Of a DNA stretch of 7,065 bases, positions 1-4,854 are shown piece by piece. This DNA comes from Aquificota bacterium (GTDB taxonomy: Bacteria > Aquificota > Aquificia > Aquificales > Aquificaceae): positions 1 through 7,065 of the forward strand of contig JAJRQX010000081.1 in NCBI GenBank assembly GCA_024280065.1, read 5' to 3'. Position numbers and translations under genes: made by a program. Within the stretch, counting starts at the first letter, position 1. Each line of letters opens with the position of its first letter. The notes beneath the pieces were generated by a model that saw nothing but the letters and a program-made list of their open reading frames with translations, was not told the origin of the DNA and ran no database searches.

Positions 1-124
1 AGGTTACCGTCTTCAGGTCCACGTAAAACCTGCTCATCTTTCCCGAAGCCAGCCTGAATACGGGTTTTTCCGCAACCTTCAAAGCCCTCTCCCTTATCAT
101 CCGCTTAAGCTTTTCCTTTTCCAT
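1..124 (-). CDS. pyrE: Orotate phosphoribosyltransferase, N-terminal fragment (cut by window edge)
   Basis: Reading the minus strand from the ATG at 124 gives 41 codons that stay open to the left edge. The translation begins MEKEKLKRMIRERALKV and continues with LASGKMSRFYVDLKTVT at about residues 25-41. The pattern Ser-Gly-Lys-x-Ser-x-(Phe/Tyr)-Tyr-x-Asp-x-Lys is the characteristic N-terminal signature of orotate phosphoribosyltransferases. These enzymes join orotate to PRPP to make orotidine 5'-phosphate in pyrimidine synthesis in the cytosol. The family is normally about 180-220 residues, so about 80 percent of the gene lies outside the window. The ATG has no Shine-Dalgarno sequence in front of it (upstream minus-strand bases ATATTAGCCT), and a TAAAAT box lies only 8 nt upstream. 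The gene diverges from lpxK. The family call rests on one short motif, but that motif is distinctive. Confidence 0.8.
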   Translation of the reverse strand, partial: MEKEKLKRMIRERALKVAEKPVFRLASGKMSRFYVDLKTVT

Positions 125-182
125 AGGCTAATATTTTAAGGGGCTGTTTCTGTATCTTTTATCCATCCTCTACCGCTTCGGG
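125..182. promoter_or_regulatory. Divergent pyrE/lpxK start region
   Basis: This short gap separates the pyrE ATG from the first conventional lpxK start. On the minus strand, TAAAAT (133-138) matches five of six bases of a -10 box and ends 8 nt before the pyrE ATG. On the plus strand, TATTTT (132-137) is a weaker -10 candidate, followed by AAGGGG (138-143), a partial Shine-Dalgarno. No convincing -35 box was found for either direction. Bases 132-182 are also open in the lpxK frame and probably encode its first residues, so the true non-coding gap may be only about 20-25 bp. Confidence 0.35.
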
Positions 183-1079
183 GTGCGGATCAGGAACAGT
201 TTATACGACAGAGGTATCCTGAAAGTGAAGAAGCTACCCGTTCCGGTCATCTCGGTGGGAAACCTGTCCTTAGGAGGCTCAGGGAAGACGTCAACGGTTA
301 TGTTCCTTGCGGAGGAGCTGTCCAGGGACCTCAGGGTAACTGTCCTCATGAGGGGATACAGGAGGAGGTCAAAAGGTGTCAGGGTGGTATCCGAGTGGGG
401 AAATGTCCTTATGGGTGTTGATGAGGCCGGGGATGAGGCTTACATGATCGGTAGGCTCTTAAGCAGAATATCTGTGGTTGTTGCGGAGGACAGGTATGAG
501 GGCGGTGTGGTAGCTGTCAGGGACCTTGGGACAGACCTGATAATCCTTGACGATGGCTTCCAGCACAGAAGGTTGTGCAGGGACCTTGACATAGTCCTCC
601 TCAAGAGGTCCGACCTTACGGACAGGATCTTTCCGGCGGGCAGGCTAAGGGAACCTCTTTCGTCTTTGAAGAGGGCTGACGCGATCGTCCTCTCCTACCA
701 GGAGGTCTATCCCTTTGACTTTGAAGCGGACGTGCCTGTGTTCAGGATGAGGAGAGTCTTCACGGGTCTCCTAGACCCGGACTTCAGGGTAGTTTCTTTG
801 GACATCCTGTCGGACAGGGAGGTTATAGCCTTCTCCGGCCTCGGAGACAACGCCCAGTTCCTCAAGACCTTACAGAAGCTCAACATCAGGGTTAAGGAGT
901 TTCTATCCTTTCCGGACCACCACCGCTACAGGGACTTTGAGCTGAAGGAGGGTGAGGTTTACCTGACCACGCCCAAGGACCTTGTTAAGCTCCCGAATGT
1001 GGAGAACCTTTACGCCTTGTATTTCAAGGTCCGGATACCCGGTCTCGTTGAGTTCGTAAGGTCAAGGCTTCACTTGTAA
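183..1079 (+). CDS. lpxK: Tetraacyldisaccharide 4'-kinase (lipid A biosynthesis)
   Basis: LpxK phosphorylates the 4' position of the tetraacyldisaccharide-1-phosphate precursor to form lipid IVA, at the inner face of the cytoplasmic membrane, so the organism makes lipid A. Numbering from the GTG at 183, the P-loop GNLSLGGSGKTS is at residues 26-37. The GDE aspartate (D84) and the aspartate-histidine pair of FPDHH (D245, H246) correspond, as I recall them, to the catalytic Asp99 and His261 of the Aquifex enzyme. The DDGFQH motif is at 123-128, and AGRLREPL and TTPKDLVKL also fit. The 298-residue model is a little short: the family's N-terminal membrane helix is missing. In-frame codons 132-182 supply a matching hydrophobic stretch (LFLYLLSILYRFG), but without an ATG, GTG or TTG. 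CTG at 150, six bases after AAGGGG, is a possible true start, while GTG 183 has no ribosome site. The 3' end overlaps the opposing gcvH-like gene by 10 bp. Confidence 0.95.
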   Translation: MRIRNSLYDRGILKVKKLPVPVISVGNLSLGGSGKTSTVMFLAEELSRDLRVTVLMRGYRRRSKGVRVVSEWGNVLMGVDEAGDEAYMIGRLLSRISVVVAEDRYEGGVVAVRDLGTDLIILDDGFQHRRLCRDLDIVLLKRSDLTDRIFPAGRLREPLSSLKRADAIVLSYQEVYPFDFEADVPVFRMRRVFTGLLDPDFRVVSLDILSDREVIAFSGLGDNAQFLKTLQKLNIRVKEFLSFPDHHRYRDFELKEGEVYLTTPKDLVKLPNVENLYALYFKVRIPGLVEFVRSRLHL

Positions 1080-1552
1080 AACCTCTTGCTTATCTGGGCA
1101 AGATCCTCCCTGCAGTTTACATCCTCCCTGTCTATATACTCTTTCATCTTCCTTATGGCTTCCTCTCCCGTGACGAGGTCCTTCAGGTCTCTCTCCAGGT
1201 TGGTGGGTTTTAGCCTGGCTATCCAGCCCCTGCCGTACGGGTCCTCGTTTATGAGCTCCGGGTTGTCAAAAAGCTCCTCGTTCCTTTCTACCACCTCACC
1301 CTCTATGTCCGCAGGTATGGGTCCTGTCCACTTTCCGCTCTCAAGGGAGGCTACGGGTTTTCCCTTGGGTATATGCCTCCCCGGTTTCTTTATCCTGATG
1401 TTTATTATCTTCCCCGCTCTCGCCTGTCCTATGTCCGTAGCCCCCACGGTTACGGTCCCGTCGTCGTTTATTCTGAACCACACTTGGTTCTCTATGTCGT
1501 AGTAAAGGTCCGGCGGTATGATACAGCCCCTGTATATAGTTTCCTCCGCCAT
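1070..1552 (-). CDS. gcvH: GcvH-like lipoyl-carrier protein with C-terminal extension
   Basis: This 160-residue protein has the lipoyl-domain fold of glycine cleavage H proteins. VTVGATDIGQARAGKI lies at about 33-49, the lipoylation turn ESGKWTGP at 71-78 with K74 as the expected lipoyl-lysine, then EGEVVERNEEL and the H-protein signature NPELINEDPYGRGW at 97-110. True glycine cleavage H proteins usually carry ESVKAASD around the lysine. The ESGKW(V/T)GP form is, to my knowledge, more like the LbpA-type carriers tied to sulfur oxidation through the sHdr complex, which occur in Aquificota alongside several H paralogues. A charged tail of about 40 residues (to 160, with Cys147) extends past the usual length of roughly 125-130. 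The ATG has a strong GGAGGT five bases upstream. It is the last gene after thrC and the aldolase, and no gcvT, gcvP or hdr gene is nearby. The family is certain; whether it serves glycine cleavage or sulfur metabolism is not. Confidence 0.88.
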   Translation of the reverse strand: MAEETIYRGCIIPPDLYYDIENQVWFRINDDGTVTVGATDIGQARAGKIINIRIKKPGRHIPKGKPVASLESGKWTGPIPADIEGEVVERNEELFDNPELINEDPYGRGWIARLKPTNLERDLKDLVTGEEAIRKMKEYIDREDVNCREDLAQISKRFYK

Positions 1553-1557
1553 TTCCT

Positions 1558-1563
1558 ACCTCC
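1558..1563 (-). promoter_or_regulatory. Shine-Dalgarno of the gcvH-like gene
   Basis: GGAGGT on the minus strand sits five bases before the ATG at 1552. It fixes this start and is one of only two full consensus sites in the window. The other, in front of the ClpP-fold protease, has the same sequence and spacing. Confidence 0.8.
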
Positions 1564-1586
1564 GTTTTTAAGAATATGCTAAAAAG

Positions 1587-1592
1587 ATTATA
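1587..1592 (-). promoter_or_regulatory. Possible internal -10 box before the gcvH-like gene
   Basis: A perfect TATAAT on the minus strand overlaps the end of the aldolase gene (its ATA-TAA codons). Transcription from it would start near 1580 and give a leader of about 28 bases containing the GGAGGT site. No recognisable -35 box lies 16-18 bases upstream, so it may be chance in an A+T-rich spot. If real, the lipoyl carrier could be expressed separately from thrC and the aldolase. Confidence 0.25.
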
Positions 1593-2139
1593 TCTTGGAG
1601 AGGAGTTTTATCCTGCAGGAATGCTCAAGGGTGGAAACGTAAGAGTAGGCTCTTTTAAGACTCATGTCCGCGGAGAAGACGCCGTGACCTCTGATCACGA
1701 CGATCTTATGAGTCTTAAGGGTTTCACTAACAGCCTCCGCAAGCTCTTCTGAAGCTGAGGGTCTTTCAAGGTCAAGGACGGGTACATCCCCGATGATCTC
1801 CTTACCTTCAGAGTCAATGGGGCTTATCACCCTCTCAAAAAGAGAGAGGCTCACAGCACAAGGAGGATGAGCGTGGACTACCGCCCTTTTACCTGTCCTG
1901 ATCACTATCCTCCTGTGGACCGGAAGCTCAACGGAAGCCCTCTCGTCAAGGGGAGACGTATCCATGAGAGGGACCTCTACTATGTCCGCTTCGGTCAGCT
2001 CCCCTAAGAAAGACCCGGTTCTAGTTATCAGGAGCTTATCCCTGTAAGCGTAGCTCAGGTTACCCGCCCTCCCGCTTACGAGACCCTCCCTGAACAGGGT
2101 TCTCCCTACCAGAATCAGCTCCCTGACCAACCACCTCAT
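1588..2139 (-). CDS. Class II (zinc-dependent) aldolase, FucA/AraD family
   Basis: This 183-residue protein belongs to the class II aldolase/adducin fold, whose members cleave or epimerise sugar phosphates such as L-fuculose-1-phosphate with a zinc ion. The motifs occur in family order: SGRAGNLS at 22-29, a phosphate-binding TRTG at 39-42, the TEADIVEV block, E71 in SVELPVHR (catalytic acid/base position), the zinc ligands H89 and H91 in VHAHPP, and the third zinc histidine H152 in IRGHG. All expected active-site residues are present, so an active enzyme is likely. Cys94 follows VHAHPP where many FucA-like enzymes have Tyr. At this length it resembles the short archaeal/thermophile FucA-like enzymes. 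The substrate cannot be read from the sequence: fuculose-phosphate aldolase and methylthioribulose-phosphate aldolase or dehydratase (MtnB) are alternatives. Its ATG overlaps the thrC stop codon (TGATG), which predicts translational coupling. Confidence 0.88.
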   Translation of the reverse strand: MRWLVRELILVGRTLFREGLVSGRAGNLSYAYRDKLLITRTGSFLGELTEADIVEVPLMDTSPLDERASVELPVHRRIVIRTGKRAVVHAHPPCAVSLSLFERVISPIDSEGKEIIGDVPVLDLERPSASEELAEAVSETLKTHKIVVIRGHGVFSADMSLKRAYSYVSTLEHSCRIKLLSKI

Positions 2140-3197
2140 CAGAACCCCAGCTCCTTTACCACAGCGTCAAGGTCGGGGGGAACTGTGATGGGCTCCTCAC
2201 AGACCTTTATGGCTGTGTCGGGATCCTTTAGGCCGTTGCCCGTCAGCGTGCAGACCACCGTCTCCCCTCCCTTGAAGAAGCCCTCTCTCGTCAGCTTTAT
2301 AAGTCCCGCAACGCTCGCGGCGGACGCAGGCTCGCAGAATATACCCTCCGTGCTGGCTATCAGCCTGTATGCATACAGTATCTCACCATCACTCACAGCG
2401 TCTATCCTCCCTCCCGACTCCTGGGCCGCCTTAAGGGCGTTTTTCCAGCTGTAAGGGTTGCCTATCCTTATTGCGGTCGCGATCGTCTTCGGGTTCTTTA
2501 TGGGATAGCCCTTCACTATCGGAGCAGCTCCCTCCGCCTGCCACCCCATCATCTTAGGGAGCTTTTCTATCTTGCCCGCCTTCCTGTATTCCTTGTAGCC
2601 CCTCCAGTAGGCGGTTATGTTGCCTGCGTTACCTACAGGTATGAAGTGGTAATCGGGAGCGTCTCCCAGGGCGTCGCAGACCTCAAAGGCAGCTGTTTTT
2701 TGACCTTCAAGTCTGAAGGGGTTTACCGAGTTTACTATCTCAACAGGAAACATCTCCCCTATTTTCCTGACTATGTACAGGGCGTCGTCAAAGGTCCCCT
2801 TAATGGCGAGTACCTTAGCCCCGTATATCATAGCTTGGGACAGCTTGCCTATGGCCACCGCCCCTTTCGGTAACAGGACGTAAGCCCTTAGGCCCGCCCT
2901 CGCAGCGTAAGCCGCAGCTGAGGCTGAGGTGTTTCCCGTGGATGCACAGATCACGGCCTTCTTCCCGGCTTCAACAGCCTTTGATATTGCAACCGTCATA
3001 CCCCTGTCCTTGAAGGAACCCGTCGGGTTCAGACCCTCATACTTGAGGTATATCTTCCCCTTGAAACCTATAGCCTTAGCCAGGTTCTCAGCCTCTATTA
3101 GGGGAGTGTTCCCTTCAAGGAGGGTTATTATGGGTGTGTTCTCGTTCACGGGGAGGAACTCCCTGTAATGCTTTATTATCCCCTGCCAACATCCCAT
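2139..3197 (-). CDS. thrC: Threonine synthase
   Basis: Threonine synthase converts O-phospho-L-homoserine to L-threonine and phosphate, the last step of threonine synthesis in the cytosol. This 352-residue protein is a fold-type II PLP enzyme. LLEGNTPLI at 26-34 precedes the PLP lysine K63 in NPTGSFKDRGM. ASTGNTSASAAAYA (85-98) is the substrate/PLP loop, NSVNPFRLEGQKT (156-168) is typical of ThrC, PVGNAGN (187-193) is the glycine-rich loop for the PLP phosphate, and TGNGLKDPD (319-327) is the C-terminal active-site loop. The length fits the compact bacterial/archaeal type of about 350 residues. The ATG start leads into the usual N-terminal block (HYREFLPV at 10-17). Only a weak GAGAG lies upstream as a ribosome site, and a perfect TATAAT sits 14 bases before the ATG, so the leader is very short. 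It is the first gene of the minus-strand cluster with the aldolase and the lipoyl carrier. Confidence 0.96.
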   Translation of the reverse strand: MGCWQGIIKHYREFLPVNENTPIITLLEGNTPLIEAENLAKAIGFKGKIYLKYEGLNPTGSFKDRGMTVAISKAVEAGKKAVICASTGNTSASAAAYAARAGLRAYVLLPKGAVAIGKLSQAMIYGAKVLAIKGTFDDALYIVRKIGEMFPVEIVNSVNPFRLEGQKTAAFEVCDALGDAPDYHFIPVGNAGNITAYWRGYKEYRKAGKIEKLPKMMGWQAEGAAPIVKGYPIKNPKTIATAIRIGNPYSWKNALKAAQESGGRIDAVSDGEILYAYRLIASTEGIFCEPASAASVAGLIKLTREGFFKGGETVVCTLTGNGLKDPDTAIKVCEEPITVPPDLDAVVKELGF

Positions 3198-3243
3198 AAC
3201 GGAACTCTCTAATTATAACCTTCTTAAGGAATAATAAACTCCT
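3198..3243. promoter_or_regulatory. Divergent thrC/fetB promoter region
   Basis: This 46-bp gap must hold both promoters. For thrC, TATAAT on the minus strand (3212-3217) is a perfect -10 box, predicting a start near 3205 and a leader of about 8 bases. For fetB, AATAAT on the plus strand (3230-3235) matches five of six -10 bases and ends 8 bases before the ATG at 3244; AAGGA (3226-3230) lies 13 bases from that ATG, which is far for a Shine-Dalgarno. Neither direction shows a clear -35 box at 16-18 bp spacing. Confidence 0.45.
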
Positions 3244-3972
3244 ATGGAACAGATGAACTTCGCCCTATCCTTCCTTCTTATTGTCTTCGCCTTTATCATA
3301 GCTTCAAAAGAGGGTCTTGGCAACGAGAGGGAGGTCCTGCTCTCCTCCTTAAGAAGTGCGGTTCAACTTATACTTCTCGGCTTCCTTCTGAAGTATATCC
3401 TGAGGATTTCGGACCTTTCGGGTATTTTGGGGGTGATCCTTTTTATGACCCTGATAGCCTCTCTCATAGCCTACGAGAGGGTCAAGGTAGGAGGAGTCCT
3501 GTTGACAAGTTTTCTATCCATAGGGGCAGCCACATTCCTGACCGTGCTCACCCTGCTGTGGGCGGGAGTCCTTAAACCTGACGCTCACCAGCTCATACCC
3601 TTCGGCGGTCTCATAGTAGGGAACGTCCTCAACTCGGTCTCCCTTGCACTTGACAGGTTCATGGGAGAGGTCAGAAGCAGACGGGAAGAGATAGAGGCTA
3701 AGGTCGCCCTCGGCTCAAGCTTGAGGGTCGCCATGGACGAGGCCTTCAGGGATAGTATCAGGGCCGCCCTCATACTCAAGATAAACTTCATGAAGGCAGC
3801 AGGTCTCGTTCACATACCGGGCGTTGCGGTAGGTATGATCATGGCTGGAGCCGACCCTCTTAAAGCGGTCCTGTTCCAGATAGTCATCCTTTACTCCCTG
3901 GTGTTCGCAGGCCTGTTCGGTAGCGTGGTCATCCTCTACACCAACTACAGGCGTATCTTCCGTTACCTCTGA
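3244..3972 (+). CDS. fetB: ABC exporter permease, FetB/YbbM (UPF0014) family
   Basis: This 242-residue membrane protein belongs to the UPF0014/YbbM family, whose E. coli member FetB pairs with the ATPase FetA to export iron across the inner membrane. Hydrophobic segments lie at roughly 6-20, 36-53, 61-77, 85-108, 117-136, about 190-202 and 212-232. Family signatures are LRSAVQLILLG (36-46), IPFGGLIVGNVLNSVSLALDR (118-138, with the GN..N..SLAL core), IEAKVALG (150-157) preceding the cytoplasmic helix, and IPG.A.GMIMAGADPLKAV..Q (191-212). The length is slightly below that of the E. coli protein, but both ends look complete. No fetA-like ATPase lies beside it: the gene stands alone, diverging from thrC and overlapping the protease gene tail-to-tail by 10 bp. 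A second in-frame ATG at 3253 is an alternative start. The substrate (iron or another metal) is inferred only from the family. Confidence 0.92.
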   Translation: MEQMNFALSFLLIVFAFIIASKEGLGNEREVLLSSLRSAVQLILLGFLLKYILRISDLSGILGVILFMTLIASLIAYERVKVGGVLLTSFLSIGAATFLTVLTLLWAGVLKPDAHQLIPFGGLIVGNVLNSVSLALDRFMGEVRSRREEIEAKVALGSSLRVAMDEAFRDSIRAALILKINFMKAAGLVHIPGVAVGMIMAGADPLKAVLFQIVILYSLVFAGLFGSVVILYTNYRRIFRYL

Positions 3973-4832
3973 TCCGGATTCCCCTGACCAGGCTGCCTGT
4001 ACGGAACGGGTATATACTGGACCGATGGCGGCTGGGAACCTACAGGCTGTTCGTAGAGGTCCATAAGGTCGTAAACCTCTTGTGGGACATCCGTCCTTAC
4101 GTTAAGGCCGAGGTCTTTAAGGTAATCCACCGTTAAGGGATAGTCATGGGTGAACTTGCCGGTTGCCAGCTCCTCAGCTATCCTCTCCGCTTTCTCCTTG
4201 TCCATGCCCTTTGTGGTCAGGAGATTAATAAGGTACTCCTTCATCTGTCTGATGGCTTTCTCCGAAACGTCCGCAAGTATAAGGGTTTGGTCATCAACGT
4301 CCTTTATATCTTTTCTCTCAAGGACTTTAAGGATTGAAGCTGCGGGCATCTGGCCTATCTGGGGATCAACCGGACCGAGGACCGCGTTCTCGTCCATTAT
4401 TATCTCGTCCGCGGCTAATGCTATCAGCGTCCCGCCAGACATGGCGTAGTGGGGTATTATCACCCTCACGGGTGCCTTGTGTTTGGCTAAGGCGTTAGCT
4501 ATCTGGGTAGCGGCTAAAGCCAAGCCTCCGGGTGTGTGAATTATAAAATCTATGGGCATGTCGTCTGGTGTCATCCTTATGGCCCTTAAGACCCTCTCCG
4601 AGTCCTCTATGTTTATGAACCTGAATATTGGGATGCCGAGGAAACCCATCGCCTCCTGCCTGTGGATCATGGTGATCACCCTGCTGTTCCTCTTCTCCTC
4701 TATACGTCTTATGGCTGTCTCTCTCGCCCTCTGAAGGGCCATCTTCCTGAACCACGGGTTGATGACTATGAAGAAGATCAGCAGAAACCATAGGAGGTTG
4801 AACATGTAAGAGAAAGGGTCGTAGGCGGGCAT
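3963..4832 (-). CDS. Membrane-anchored ClpP-fold serine protease (SDH/SppA-like)
   Basis: The 289-residue protein starts with one hydrophobic segment (about 11-24, LLWFLLIFFIVI), followed by a basic amphipathic stretch (29-51), suggesting an anchor with the catalytic part in the cytoplasm. A ClpP/crotonase-fold domain covers about 52-235. HTPGG (99-103) forms the oxyanion strand, the nucleophile is S132 in YAMSGGT, and ALAADEIIMDENAVLGPVDPQ (138-158) is typical of the family called serine dehydrogenase proteinase (SDH). The last 30 residues are rich in Pro, Gln and Tyr and probably disordered. Family members are thought to degrade or process membrane proteins or signal peptides; the target here is unknown. 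A GGAGGT five bases before the ATG supports the start. It lies 22 bp after ftsY on the same strand, so membrane protein targeting and membrane proteolysis are probably cotranscribed. Its 3' end overlaps fetB by 10 bp. Confidence 0.88.
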   Translation of the reverse strand: MPAYDPFSYMFNLLWFLLIFFIVINPWFRKMALQRARETAIRRIEEKRNSRVITMIHRQEAMGFLGIPIFRFINIEDSERVLRAIRMTPDDMPIDFIIHTPGGLALAATQIANALAKHKAPVRVIIPHYAMSGGTLIALAADEIIMDENAVLGPVDPQIGQMPAASILKVLERKDIKDVDDQTLILADVSEKAIRQMKEYLINLLTTKGMDKEKAERIAEELATGKFTHDYPLTVDYLKDLGLNVRTDVPQEVYDLMDLYEQPVGSQPPSVQYIPVPYRQPGQGNPDQR

Positions 4833-4837
4833 CTCAC

Positions 4838-4843
4838 ACCTCC
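4838..4843 (-). promoter_or_regulatory. Shine-Dalgarno of the ClpP-fold protease gene
   Basis: GGAGGT on the minus strand, five bases before the ATG at 4832 and within the 22-bp gap after ftsY. It confirms the start codon, which has no other good candidate nearby. Confidence 0.8.
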
Positions 4844-4854
4844 CTAAAATACTA

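Noticed and set aside
1060..1110. Possible terminator hairpin at the lpxK/gcvH junction (CAAG...CTTG)
   Set aside because: Only four base pairs with a six-base loop, no adjacent T-run, and it lies inside coding sequence.
1086..1502. 138-codon plus-strand open frame opposite the gcvH-like gene
   Set aside because: Ser/Phe-rich shadow of a gene that has clear lipoyl-domain motifs and a strong ribosome site on the other strand.
3219..3231. CCTT-ctt-AAGG inverted repeat in the thrC/fetB gap, considered as an operator
   Set aside because: A four-base stem around a three-base loop is expected by chance and matches no known operator.
4495..4791. 98-codon minus-strand frame inside the protease gene
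   Set aside because: Same-strand alternative frame, His/Gly/Asp-rich with no motif; the in-frame protease explains the region.
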